Assembly: GCA_000336895.1 (NCBI GenBank) | Contig: AOLX01000023.1 | Span: 39,846 to 103,845 of the forward strand | From: Haloarcula argentinensis DSM 12282 | Lineage (GTDB): Archaea > Halobacteriota > Halobacteria > Halobacteriales > Haloarculaceae | Direction: 5' to 3' | Length of the DNA stretch: 64,000 nt | Part shown: piece after piece, positions 35,279-43,923 of the stretch | Numbering within the stretch: the first letter of the stretch is position 1 | Layout: the number at the start of each line of letters is the position of its first letter | Made by a program: the position numbers and the translations under genes | The notes under the pieces: generated by a model | Database searches by the model: none | Told to the model about the DNA's origin: nothing | The model's input: only the letters and a program-made list of their open reading frames with translations

Positions 35279-36910
35279 TTAGAACGTCGACTTGAACCGC
35301 GTCACGCCGTCGTCGGTGCCGGCGATGACGAGCTTGTCAGTCGGTTCGATAGTCACGTCAGGGCCGAGGTCGGTGATGACGGCACCGTCGCGTTCGATAG
35401 CGACCACCGTACAGCCCGTCCGTGAACGGATATCGGCTTCGCCGATTGTCGTATTACCGAGGCCGTCGGCAGCGACGCGGATGACCTCGACCTGCTGGTC
35501 CATCGAGATGACGTCTTCGTCTTCGAGAATCGTGGAGGCGAGCATCCGGCCGCTGACCGTCGACAGCGCGAGGACGTAGTCCGCGCCCGCACGGTACATC
35601 TTCTGGACGTTCTCGCTTTCCTCGGCGCGGGCGATGATTTCGACGTCCGGGTTGAGGTCACGGATAACCAGCGTCGCGAATTCGGTGTCGGTATCCTCCG
35701 ATAGGGCGAGAATAACCGTTCTGGCGGCGCTGACGCCGGCGTGTCGCAGATCGTCGGGCTCCGTGGCGTCGCCGACGACATCGACGCCGGTCCCGTCGGT
35801 TTGATCGAGCACCGTATGCGGTACCCCGGCGTTCGTGAGCGCCGACGTGATCGTCTGGCCGACCTCGCCGGCACCGATGATGACCGTCTCCCCGCGGCGA
35901 AAGCCACGCACGCTGGAGAGGGTCATCTCCTTGAGCCGCTCCAGTTGGCGTTCGGTTCCCGAGACCAGCAGGACCGTGCTGCCGTCGAGTTCGGCGTCGG
36001 GGTCGGGCGGACTCACGAACTGGCCGCGGAACCACGCACCGATGACGTTGACGCCGGTTTCCTCGCGGATACCGCTGTCGGCCAGCGTCGTTCCGACGAG
36101 GTCGCTCCCGCGGTGGATCGGCAGTTCGGCGATGTCGAAGTCCTCGCCGATCTCTATCGAGTCCCCGAGTGTCGTCGAGACACCGGTCGTCACCTTGCTG
36201 GCGAGGCTCTCACCGAGCAGTCCGCGCGGCGACAGGACAGCGTCGGCTCCGGCAAGGTCGTGGTACTTCGCGCGGTCGGGCTCCTTGACGACGCTGACAG
36301 TCTGGACGGACTCGTCGACTTCGCGGGCGGTGAGGATGATACTGGTGTTCACTTGGTCGGACGCGTCGGCCACGACCGCCCGGGCGGACGACAGGTGGGC
36401 TCGTTCGAGCCCATCGACGGACTGCGGGTCGGCGTGGATGACGTAGTACCCGTCTTCGTAGAGGGCGTTAGCCCGGTCTCGGTCGGGTTCGACGATGACG
36501 TAGTCGACGTCCCAGGTGTCGAGTTCGGTGACGAGCGTCTCACCGCGGGGGGAGAACTGACAGATGACGACGTGGTCGCTGAGGCTGTTCTCGACTGTGT
36601 TCGGGGCTTTCGTCTCCATCGCCTCTTCGAACAGCGGAAACAGCAACACCGGCAGCGCGAGGAAAATGAGCACGACGCCTGTGATATCCATCACGATGAC
36701 GAGCAGCCGCATTTCCGTGGTACTCCATGGGGCGTCCGAGCCGTACCCGGTCGTGGTGAACGTTTCGACCACGACGCGAAGCGACCGCAGGAACGGTTGC
36801 GGGTTGTTTTCGAACACTGCCATTCCGTAGTCGTATGCGAACGCGTACCCCAGAATGATGCCGCCAAGCGCGACGATATACAGCAGCGTCCGTCGCAGCC
36901 AGGTATCCAT
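35279..36910 (-). CDS. potassium channel with two RCK/TrkA domain pairs
   Basis: A 543-residue membrane protein. There are two transmembrane helices with a pore loop between (about 10-100) and the selectivity filter TTTGYGS (T52-T54, G55-Y56-G57). Two cytoplasmic RCK units follow: TrkA-N (HVVICQFSPRGETLV, about 112-230) plus TrkA-C, and again TrkA-N (VIIGAGEVGQTITSAL, about 340-455) plus TrkA-C. The first RCK has CQFSPRGE in place of a Gly-rich GxGxxG. The tetrameric channel would be opened by nucleotide or ion binding. It fits potassium handling in a salt-in organism. Confidence 0.9.
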   Translation of the reverse strand: MDTWLRRTLLYIVALGGIILGYAFAYDYGMAVFENNPQPFLRSLRVVVETFTTTGYGSDAPWSTTEMRLLVIVMDITGVVLIFLALPVLLFPLFEEAMETKAPNTVENSLSDHVVICQFSPRGETLVTELDTWDVDYVIVEPDRDRANALYEDGYYVIHADPQSVDGLERAHLSSARAVVADASDQVNTSIILTAREVDESVQTVSVVKEPDRAKYHDLAGADAVLSPRGLLGESLASKVTTGVSTTLGDSIEIGEDFDIAELPIHRGSDLVGTTLADSGIREETGVNVIGAWFRGQFVSPPDPDAELDGSTVLLVSGTERQLERLKEMTLSSVRGFRRGETVIIGAGEVGQTITSALTNAGVPHTVLDQTDGTGVDVVGDATEPDDLRHAGVSAARTVILALSEDTDTEFATLVIRDLNPDVEIIARAEESENVQKMYRAGADYVLALSTVSGRMLASTILEDEDVISMDQQVEVIRVAADGLGNTTIGEADIRSRTGCTVVAIERDGAVITDLGPDVTIEPTDKLVIAGTDDGVTRFKSTF

Positions 36911-37166
36911 CTACTACGTTCTGGGATACCGAGTGTAAAACAGTTATGTCCGGCTAGCCGACGGTCGCTTCCCGTGACGAGCAGTAGCGGTGCGCAACCC
37001 TGTCCGGTTGCTGTCTTGCACTTTCACTTTCACCGCGCTACGACGGGATTTAAGTCAATCGCGTTCGTTCTCCCGCATGCAGTCACACGCTCCCCCTTTC
37101 CGTTTCAGGCCACTACCCGTGTAGTTGCGACTGTAACACCTGTCGAGACTGCATAGTCGGCCCACA

Positions 37167-37173
37167 GTATAAC
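37167..37173 (+). promoter_or_regulatory. TATA box for ilvA
   Basis: GTATAAC, centred about 28 bases before the ATG at 37198, the usual position for a leaderless haloarchaeal transcript. Confidence 0.55.
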
Positions 37174-37197
37174 ATGGTCCGGTGAATAGCCACTCCC

Positions 37198-38409
37198 ATG
37201 CTCTCATTTGAGGATGTCCTCGCGGCACAGGACACCGTCTCCGAGACGGCCAGACATACACCGCTTGATTACTCGCACACGTTTTCGGCGATGACGGGCG
37301 CGGATATCCATCTCAAGCTCGAACTGTTCCAGCGCACGGGGTCGTTCAAAATACGGGGTGCGACCAACCGTATCGCGTCGCTTTCAGATGCTGAACGGGA
37401 GGCTGGTGTCGTTACTGCGAGCGCCGGCAACCACGCCCAGGGGGTCGCACTGGCCGCCACGCGAATCGGCGTCGATTCGAAGATCGTGATGCCGGAACGG
37501 GCCCCGGTCTCGAAAGTCAAGGCGACCCGGAGCTACGGTGGTGACGTGGTCCTCCACGGTCGAGACTACGACGCGGCCGCCGAACACGCCCACGAACTCG
37601 AGCGCGAGGAGGGCCGGACCTACGTCCACGCCTTCGACGACGAGAAAGTGATGGCAGGGCAAGGGACCATCGGACTGGAGATCTACGAGGACCTCCCCGG
37701 CGTTGATACGGTCGTCGTCCCTATCGGCGGCGGTGGCCTCATCAGCGGCATCGCGACGGCGCTCAAAGGCAAGGACGAACGCATCCGTGTCATCGGCGTG
37801 CAGGCCGAGGGGGCGTCCAGCGTGGCAGAATCTCTGGAGAAGGGCCACCGCATCGAGCGCGACAGCGTCGAGACTATCGCCGACGGCATCGCCACTCGTA
37901 CCACCGGCGAGCAGACGTTCGAGGTCATCAGCGAGCGCGTCGACGAGGTCGTGACAGTGTCGGATTCCGAAATCGCTGTCGCGCTGACGACGCTGTTAGA
38001 GCGCTCGAAAACGCTTGCCGAGGGCGCGGGGGCCGTCGCGCTGGCCGCCGTCATGGAGGAGAAGTTCGACTTCGAGGACGACGAGACGATCGTCCCCGCG
38101 CTGTGTGGCGGAAACATCGACCTGAACATGCTGACCAACGTCATCATGCGTGGCCTCGTCGAGACCGGCCGCTATCTCAAAATCCGGACCGTCCTTCAGG
38201 ACCGCCCCGGCGCGCTGGAGGAACTCGTCGAGGTCCTGTCACGCGAGCAGGTCAACATCTATGGCATCGAGCACGACCGGACCAGTCGCGACGTGGCGAT
38301 GAGTTCGGCCGAGGTCGAACTGGACCTGGAGACTCGCGGCCACGACCACGTCGATGAACTCATTGACGCGCTCACCGACGAGGGGTACGAGGTCGACGTG
38401 CTCGTCTGA
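37198..38409 (+). CDS. ilvA: threonine ammonia-lyase (threonine deaminase)
   Basis: A 403-residue PLP enzyme that converts threonine to 2-oxobutanoate and ammonia, the first step to isoleucine. PLP lysine is in the motif QRTGSFKIRGA, the phosphate-binding loop in ASAGNHAQGVALAA, and the tetraglycine loop VPIGGGGLISG. The C-terminal ACT domain (about 330-403, IRTVLQDRPGALEELVEVL) provides allosteric feedback. The length matches the catabolic-like one-ACT-domain type, so serine dehydratase activity is also possible. Confidence 0.93.
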   Translation: MLSFEDVLAAQDTVSETARHTPLDYSHTFSAMTGADIHLKLELFQRTGSFKIRGATNRIASLSDAEREAGVVTASAGNHAQGVALAATRIGVDSKIVMPERAPVSKVKATRSYGGDVVLHGRDYDAAAEHAHELEREEGRTYVHAFDDEKVMAGQGTIGLEIYEDLPGVDTVVVPIGGGGLISGIATALKGKDERIRVIGVQAEGASSVAESLEKGHRIERDSVETIADGIATRTTGEQTFEVISERVDEVVTVSDSEIAVALTTLLERSKTLAEGAGAVALAAVMEEKFDFEDDETIVPALCGGNIDLNMLTNVIMRGLVETGRYLKIRTVLQDRPGALEELVEVLSREQVNIYGIEHDRTSRDVAMSSAEVELDLETRGHDHVDELIDALTDEGYEVDVLV

Positions 38410-38584
38410 CCCGAAGCGGCCGCCTCGCGGCGCTCTCGCTGTCGGCTTCCTCTTGATGCAGGCTCTCGCCATCGTCCTGCGCTGATTCCGGCGGGGTTTT
38501 AGCCGTGGCGGCCACCGCTTCGTGTATGGGACGGCCCGCACGGACAGTACCTGCCGAGACAACAGCACGGAGCGGAGGACGCTG

Positions 38585-38788
38585 ATGGACCCACGAACGA
38601 AGGCCAGCCTCCTGTGGGGCGTTGTCGGGGGCCTCGCGTTTCTGGTTCTCATTCAGGGCTACGAACTGCTGGCCGGGGTACCGGTGTCGATACCGGCCAA
38701 AGCTGGTGTCGCCGTGGCTGTCGGTGTTGGGACGACACTCGCATCATACCGTATGCAACCCCGGCTGTTCGGAAACGAAAGCCCTTAA
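38585..38788 (+). CDS. small two-TM membrane protein
   Basis: A 67-residue protein starting MDPRTKASLLWGVVGGLAFL, with two hydrophobic segments (about 9-30 and 37-56) and a short basic tail (YRMQPRLFGNESP). The ATG at 38585 was chosen because sequence upstream is not protein-like. It is 29 bases upstream of tRNA-Ser. No family recognised; role unknown. Confidence 0.6.
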   Translation: MDPRTKASLLWGVVGGLAFLVLIQGYELLAGVPVSIPAKAGVAVAVGVGTTLASYRMQPRLFGNESP

Positions 38789-38817
38789 TCGCCCGCCCTC
38801 ACACTCTCGAAGTACGA

Positions 38818-38899
38818 GCCAGGATGGCCGAACGGTAAGGCGCACGCCTGGAAAGCGTGTTCCCTTTCGGGATTCTGGGTTCAAATCCCAGTCCTGGCG
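38818..38899 (+). tRNA. tRNA-Ser, anticodon GGA
   Basis: A class II tRNA of 82 bases. The acceptor stem pairs GCCAGGA with TCCTGGC, the anticodon loop is CTGGAAA within a CACGC-type stem, there is a long variable arm (TTCCCTTTCGGGA), and the T loop is TTCAAAT. No CCA is encoded; the discriminator base is G. It reads UCC codons. Its 3' end is copied 170 bases downstream (see repeats). Confidence 0.95.
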
Positions 38900-39047
38900 T
38901 CTTCTGCAACTGACTGTGAGTGAAGAGCGACAGCGACGACCGAGCCAGCAGTCGTGAAACGCTGACGACTGGGATTTGAGCACGGTAGTCGCAGCCCCGG
39001 AACAGCCGAACGAAGTGGGGACCACACGCCCGGAACGTCTACCACCT

Positions 39048-39069
39048 GTTCAAATCCCAGTCCTAGCGT
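39048..39069 (+). repeat. att-like copy of tRNA-Ser 3' end
   Basis: Twenty-two bases matching 38879-38900 at 21 positions; the one change is G to A in the acceptor. The copied part includes the T arm and acceptor 3' strand, the usual crossover region for tRNA-targeting integrases. Confidence 0.85.
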
Positions 39070-39136
39070 AGCGCGGTTCGAACGACGTGAGAACCTCGGA
39101 GAACGCGAACGGTGAACGAAGTGAGCCGTGAGCGGG

Positions 39137-39168
39137 CGTCTTCTGTGACTGACTGCGAGCGAGGAGCG
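39137..39168 (+). repeat. diverged copy of sequence following tRNA-Ser
   Basis: Aligns with 38898-38929 over 32 bases at about 27 positions (CGTCTTCTG...GACTGACTG...). It lies about 240 bases from the original and continues the duplicated flank of the tRNA. Confidence 0.7.
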
Positions 39169-39247
39169 TCCACTTCTGGCACATTGGTGCGTCTCTCACC
39201 GCCGAACCACCGTACCGTTTTGCCGCCCCAGTACTGATACTCGGTCG

Positions 39248-40726
39248 ATGGTCGAACAGCGCGACGGTGACGAGATAGACCTGCTGGACTCCTCGATTCG
39301 GACGACCAGCGGAGCGCTGGTATCAACGACGCTATTCGTTCTCAGCGGCATCGTCTACGCGTTCGTTACGTCGCCTGCGGCGACCGGGACGTATTTTTTC
39401 ATCGCCCTCTCTGTCTCCTTGGTCCTGCGTCCGATTCGAGGTATCAGCCAGGCGCTGAAGAAGGTTGGCAGCGAACGGGGTGAACTCGTCGGCCCGTATC
39501 TCGGTCTGGCGGCGCTGTTTGCCCTCGGATACCTCCTCATCGTCGGTGTGATCGTGGCCGCGCTGGCCGGCGCAATCGTCCGGAACACGGTGATTTCTCC
39601 GGGGCTGCTCGCCCCAATCGGCCTGTTTGCGGTTTCGGTCGCGCTGTCGATGATTGTGTCGAGCCTGGTCGGTGCCATCGGCTACCCGAGCGTGGAGACA
39701 TGGCTCACCAGTACGCAGAGCGCTATCCAGCTCATCATCCTGCTGGCGCTGGCCCCGACACTGACGAGCGCCGTCGACCTGTTGCTGATCGTCGCCGGCG
39801 TCCGGCTGGCGGTGCTCGGTCCTGTCGCTGTCGCGCTAGGTGTCGTCCCGACCCTGCCCGACCGACACGCCATCGAGCGCGCCTGGGACTTCGCCAAGTG
39901 GAGCATCCCGGACCAGATTTTCGACCGCCTGTCGTACAACATGCCGGTGTACGTGCTGGGCATCGTCGCGACGCCGGCGGCCGTCGGTATCTACGAGGCC
40001 GCCGACCGGTTCGCCGACTTCGGCGCGACGATCTCCTGGCATCTCTCCTCCCCGCTGCTCACGAAGGTCAGCGGGGACTCCTCCGCTGGCGACACACAAC
40101 TCGCCTACCTCGATGGCGCAGTTACCGGCGGGACAGGTGTCACCTTCGTCGTCTTCGGCTACCTGCTGGCCGCACACGACGTGGTCGCGCGGATCGCTTT
40201 CACCGGTTCGGAGGGCGTCTTCTCGGCGACTGTCCTGCTCGTCGGGGGCGTGAACATCCTCCGTGGCTTCTGGACGCTCACGTCACACGCGATGGAGGGT
40301 GTCGGAAAACCAAGCGTGAGCTTTCGTACGAAGCTCTACGGACTGGTGTTCAGTGTCCCGGTCCCAGCGATATTCGGTGCGGAGTTCGGAGCCATCGCCG
40401 GGGCCGCCGGGTACGGCGTCATGAATCTGGTCATCTTCGGGTACGTCCTCTACTACTCTCGGGACGTCTTTGGACGGATTCCGCTCGAACCGCGGGTAGC
40501 AGCATCTCTCACTGTTGGCCTCGGCGTCTCGTTCGTACTCACGACGGGCGCGGTCGCCGGCCTCACGCGCACTGGCTTCTCCCCGATTGCCGTCGCCAGC
40601 GTGGCCGCTATGACGTGTCTCGTCGGCTTCGGTGGCTTCCTCGTTGTCGTGTCTGCACCGGCTAGACTCGTCGCTGTTCGGACAGCAACGCTGTGGCGCA
40701 GTCGCGCCCGCTCCCTGTTCGGGTGA
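39248..40726 (+). CDS. MOP-superfamily polysaccharide/oligosaccharide flippase
   Basis: A 492-residue membrane protein with about 12-14 predicted spans and the arrangement of the PST/Wzx-like flippases (IRTTSGALVSTTLFVLSGIV at the N-terminus; WDFAKWSIPDQIFDRLSYNMPVYVLGIVA in the middle; ADRFADFGATISW). It would flip a lipid-linked oligosaccharide across the membrane for surface glycan or S-layer N-glycan synthesis. No glycosyltransferases are adjacent. Start ATG 39248 follows the tRNA-Ser scar region. Confidence 0.85.
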   Translation: MVEQRDGDEIDLLDSSIRTTSGALVSTTLFVLSGIVYAFVTSPAATGTYFFIALSVSLVLRPIRGISQALKKVGSERGELVGPYLGLAALFALGYLLIVGVIVAALAGAIVRNTVISPGLLAPIGLFAVSVALSMIVSSLVGAIGYPSVETWLTSTQSAIQLIILLALAPTLTSAVDLLLIVAGVRLAVLGPVAVALGVVPTLPDRHAIERAWDFAKWSIPDQIFDRLSYNMPVYVLGIVATPAAVGIYEAADRFADFGATISWHLSSPLLTKVSGDSSAGDTQLAYLDGAVTGGTGVTFVVFGYLLAAHDVVARIAFTGSEGVFSATVLLVGGVNILRGFWTLTSHAMEGVGKPSVSFRTKLYGLVFSVPVPAIFGAEFGAIAGAAGYGVMNLVIFGYVLYYSRDVFGRIPLEPRVAASLTVGLGVSFVLTTGAVAGLTRTGFSPIAVASVAAMTCLVGFGGFLVVVSAPARLVAVRTATLWRSRARSLFG

Positions 40727-40755
40727 GCGCCGCCGTTCGTCGCTGCCGCCGCGGC

Positions 40756-41127
40756 TCAGAGCCAGCGGTAGAACTCCAGCGTGTACCCTTCGGGGTCCTC
40801 GACGAACGCGGCGAAGGCATCGGCGGCGTCGACTTCCGTTGGTTCGAGCACCGGCGCAGCGCCGGCGTCGATGGCCGTCTCGAAAGTTTTCTGGACATCG
40901 TCGACGTTGAACGCGATGTGGTCCACGTCGGCGCGGTTCGGCGCGACCGGGGTGGTTCGGTCGGGGTCGTAGCGCAGTTGCAAGTCTCCGTCACCCTCGC
41001 GGCCGAGATAGACGTTTTCGACGCCGTCTAACGTGAACCGATTCGTCTCCTCGAAGCCCAGCGTGCCGTAGAATTCCATCGCACGGTCGAGGTCCGAGAC
41101 GCAGATAGCGGTGTGTGCGAGGTCCAT
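40756..41127 (-). CDS. VOC-family glyoxalase/dioxygenase-like protein
   Basis: A 123-residue single-module VOC protein: LAHTAICVSDLDRAMEFYGTLGF at the start, then HIAFNVDDV in the second half-module, and FVEDPEGYTLEFYRWL at the end. The metal-type residues are H5, H70 (DHIAF) and E118 (LEF). The order resembles lactoylglutathione lyase, but haloarchaea lack glutathione, so another thiol adduct or ring substrate is likely. Start ATG 41127. Confidence 0.9.
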   Translation of the reverse strand: MDLAHTAICVSDLDRAMEFYGTLGFEETNRFTLDGVENVYLGREGDGDLQLRYDPDRTTPVAPNRADVDHIAFNVDDVQKTFETAIDAGAAPVLEPTEVDAADAFAAFVEDPEGYTLEFYRWL

Positions 41128-41186
41128 GCCGCGGCGTTGTGGACGGGGCGAAATGAGTGTGCCGGTACCGCGGCTGTCGCGGCCAG

Positions 41187-42065
41187 TTACAGCAGATCGC
41201 CGCGAGCGACGGGAACGACGCTGCCGCCGACCCGGACGCTGATATCCTCGCCGCTGCCGTCAGCCGAGAGATGCAACAGCGACGGTCGTCCCATCTCATA
41301 GCCCTGCTCGACACGGGCCTCGACGGCGGGGCTTCCGAGCATCTCGTGGCGGGCGAGATACGCGGCCAGACAGCCGTTCGAGGAGCCGGTCGCGGGGTCT
41401 TCCGGGACGTTGTAGAACGGCGCGAACACGCGGACGGCGAGGTCGTTGTCCTCGCTCCGCGGCTCTCGACAGACCGCAAGGACGTTCTTGGCGTCGCGGT
41501 CGCCGGTCACAGCGTTGTATGCGTCGCGGTCCAGGTCGATGGCTTCCAGCGCGTCGCGGTCGGCCACCGGGACGACAATCGTCGCCAGCCCCGTGGAGAC
41601 GATTTCGACGGGCCAATCGCGGTCCAGTCGGTCAGCCGGCAGGCCAAGCACAGCGGCGAGGTCCTCGTGGGCCAACTGCTCGCCGAACTCGGGGGCCTGC
41701 TGCGTCATCCATAGGGTCTCGCGGCCGTCGCGCTCTCGAACCTTGACCGGAACCTCGCCAACAGGCAGGTCGAGCGTCACCGTTTCGAGGTTCCCGTCGG
41801 CCAGATGGTCCCGGATGACTTGTGCCGTCCCAAGCGTTGGATGGCCGGCGAAGGGTATCTCTGCGGCGGGGGTGAAGATGCGGACCGGCCACGCACCGTC
41901 GGCCGGTTCGCCAGTAACGAACGTCGTCTCGGAGTAGTTCATCTCAGCGGCGATGGCTTGCATCTCGTCCTCGTGTAAGTCATCGGCATCGGTCACGACG
42001 GCGAGCTGGTTCCCGGTGTATCGCTCCCGGCCGAACACGTCGACGATGTGAAACGGATGGGACAT
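41187..42065 (-). CDS. PhzF-family isomerase/epimerase
   Basis: A 292-residue protein of the PhzF/DapF-like fold with two similar halves. Start region HPFHIVDVFGRERYTGNQLAVV, active-site Glu in NYSETTFV, and the pattern FTPAAEIPFAGHPTLGTA are diagnostic. The second half has DPATGSSNGCLAAYLA. Known members isomerise trans-2,3-dihydro-3-hydroxyanthranilate; the substrate here is unknown, and no phenazine genes are near. ATG 42065 was selected. Confidence 0.92.
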   Translation of the reverse strand: MSHPFHIVDVFGRERYTGNQLAVVTDADDLHEDEMQAIAAEMNYSETTFVTGEPADGAWPVRIFTPAAEIPFAGHPTLGTAQVIRDHLADGNLETVTLDLPVGEVPVKVRERDGRETLWMTQQAPEFGEQLAHEDLAAVLGLPADRLDRDWPVEIVSTGLATIVVPVADRDALEAIDLDRDAYNAVTGDRDAKNVLAVCREPRSEDNDLAVRVFAPFYNVPEDPATGSSNGCLAAYLARHEMLGSPAVEARVEQGYEMGRPSLLHLSADGSGEDISVRVGGSVVPVARGDLL

Positions 42066-42173
42066 ACCTGTTCGCTCGGCGGCATCCCCAAAGAACACTC
42101 CGGATGCCTGACGGATGGTACCGTGACACTCACAATCAACAGGCTATTTGTCGCCGTCAGCCGTGTCGTGGGC

Positions 42174-42785
42174 ATGGACACTGTCGCGGTCGCCTGTTTC
42201 GACGGATTCGACGAACTGGATGCCATCGGTCCCTACGAGGTATTCCAGAACGCAGCGCGCTTTGGTGCGTCGTGGGACGTGACGCTCCGGTCAGTCCGAG
42301 AGAGCGACACCGTCACTGCGAGCCACGGACTCCGGGTCGAACCGGACGGGTCGCTCGCCGACGTAACTCTGGACCTGCTTGTCGTGGCCGGTGGCGGGTG
42401 GAACGACCGGAGCGAAGCCGGCGTCTGGACGGAAACCGAACGTGGGGAGCTACCCGAGGCCGTCGCGGCGGCACACGACCGCGGCGCGACCATCGCCGGC
42501 GTTTGTACCGGCGGCATGGTGCTCTCCCGGGCCGGCTTGCTCGATGGCCGTCCGGCGGTGACACACGGCGGCGCAATCGAGGACTTGCGAGCGACCGACG
42601 CGACAGTTGTCGACGCCCGGGTCGTCGACGACGGCGACGTTCTGACCTGTGGCGGCGTCACGTCCGGGCTGGACCTCGCCGTCCACCTCGTCGAGCGCCA
42701 GTGGGGCGCGGATGTGGCCGCCGCTGTCTGTGAAGAGATGGAGTACGAGCCCCGCGGCGACATCTTCAGCGGCGACTCGGTATAA
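42174..42785 (+). CDS. DJ-1/PfpI-family protein
   Basis: A 203-residue flavodoxin-like protein with the nucleophile Cys in VCTGGMVLSRAGLL, preceded by TIAGV, and the GATase1-like beginning TVAVACFDGFDELDAIGPYEVFQ. Members are chaperones, proteases, or glyoxalases, or isonitrile hydratases; the D-x-x-G-P-Y pattern is typical of the AraC-like/ThiJ subgroup, so I do not pick a reaction. ATG 42174 was chosen because the longer upstream frame is antisense to the divergent PhzF gene. Confidence 0.9.
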   Translation: MDTVAVACFDGFDELDAIGPYEVFQNAARFGASWDVTLRSVRESDTVTASHGLRVEPDGSLADVTLDLLVVAGGGWNDRSEAGVWTETERGELPEAVAAAHDRGATIAGVCTGGMVLSRAGLLDGRPAVTHGGAIEDLRATDATVVDARVVDDGDVLTCGGVTSGLDLAVHLVERQWGADVAAAVCEEMEYEPRGDIFSGDSV

Positions 42786-42807
42786 GAGCGCTCTCCGGAC
42801 GGGCGTC

Positions 42808-43881
42808 TCAGGCGTTTGCGCGGGCGTCGTCGAGCAGCGCCTGCACGTCGACGGCCTCGCCGGTCTCGCTGCTCTCAATGGCGGCGAAGACGATGGCCAT
42901 CGACTGGAGGACGCTGTCGACGTTCGTCGGCATCGGCTCGCCGCCGTCGATCCAGTCACAGAACTGCTCGATGAGCCAGGCGTTCTTCCAGTGGGGCCGT
43001 TCGGCCAGCGGCACCGTTTCTCCGTCACCCTTGCCGATGCTCTCGAAGTTCCCGGTGTCGTACGCGTCGGCGTGGAACCGCTCGACATCGCGGCGGTCGA
43101 GGACGACGGTCTGGTCCGAACACTCGGCGCGGAACTGCTCGTGCCCCCAGCCGTTCAGCGTCGTCGCGTTGGCGTAACTGCCCTCGTACTGGGCGCGGGT
43201 CCCGTCGGCGAAATGCAGCGTCACGAGGCCGCTGCAGTCTCCGTCGTAGTCGGCCTCCTCGGGCGTCCACGTCTCGGCGTACACCCGCTCACAGGGTGAA
43301 TCGGCCAGCGATGCGAGGATGTCCAGGTGGTGGATTGCGCCGTCGAGCAGGAGCATGTCGTCCATCTCGTAGACGTAGTCAGCGTAGAAGCCGCGTTCGC
43401 GGACGTTGCCCGTGTACCGGGCTGTCAGATAATCGATGTCGCCGGCTTCCTCGACGGCCCGCCGGAACGTCGCCTTGTCCCGGTCGAACCGGTGGCTCAT
43501 CGTGACGCCCATCTTCTTGCCGGCCTCGTCGACCTTCTCGGCGACGCGGACCGACGCCTCGAGCGTGTCAGCAATCGGCTTTTCGGAGATGATATGCAGG
43601 TCGTGGGCGAGTGCCGTCTCCACGACGGCCTCGTGGGTCGACGGCGGCGTCACGATGGAACAGATGTCGGCCGGGCGCTCCGAGAGCGCGGTTTCGAGGT
43701 CGGTGTAGCACTCCTCGGGCGACAGGCCAAGTTCCTGCTCTGCCAGTTCGTGCCGTTCCGGGTCGGTATCGACTGCGGCGACGACCTCGATTCGGTCGTC
43801 GTGAACGTTCGGCGGAATCGCGTCTGTCGCCCAGGTAGAGCCCTGGCCACCCAGACCGACGTGGACTAATCGGTATGTCAT
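42808..43881 (-). CDS. Gfo/Idh/MocA-family oxidoreductase
   Basis: A 357-residue NAD(P)-dependent dehydrogenase. The N-terminal Rossmann region has HVGLGGQGSTWATD (glycine motif), the conserved SIVTPPSTHEAVVETAL, and the EKP motif (HIISEKPIADTLEA). The C-terminal half is the alpha/beta substrate domain with HHLDILASL. The substrate is probably a sugar or inositol derivative, not readable from sequence. ATG 43881. No pathway partner is adjacent. Confidence 0.9.
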   Translation of the reverse strand: MTYRLVHVGLGGQGSTWATDAIPPNVHDDRIEVVAAVDTDPERHELAEQELGLSPEECYTDLETALSERPADICSIVTPPSTHEAVVETALAHDLHIISEKPIADTLEASVRVAEKVDEAGKKMGVTMSHRFDRDKATFRRAVEEAGDIDYLTARYTGNVRERGFYADYVYEMDDMLLLDGAIHHLDILASLADSPCERVYAETWTPEEADYDGDCSGLVTLHFADGTRAQYEGSYANATTLNGWGHEQFRAECSDQTVVLDRRDVERFHADAYDTGNFESIGKGDGETVPLAERPHWKNAWLIEQFCDWIDGGEPMPTNVDSVLQSMAIVFAAIESSETGEAVDVQALLDDARANA

Positions 43882-43923
43882 GGCTCCGCTATTGCTTCAA
43901 CGAATAAATGCTGCACTATCTCA

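Larger units (their letters stand above)
38900..39247. other. intergenic with copies of tRNA-Ser 3' sequence (integration scar)
   Basis: About 350 bases with no convincing gene. It holds a direct copy of the tRNA-Ser 3' end (39048-39069), an inverted fragment (ACTGGGATTTGA near 38967-38978), and a diverged copy of the sequence just after the tRNA (39137-39168 against 38898-38929). The pattern looks like a remnant of repeated integration or excision at the tRNA gene. No integrase open frame remains. Confidence 0.7.
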
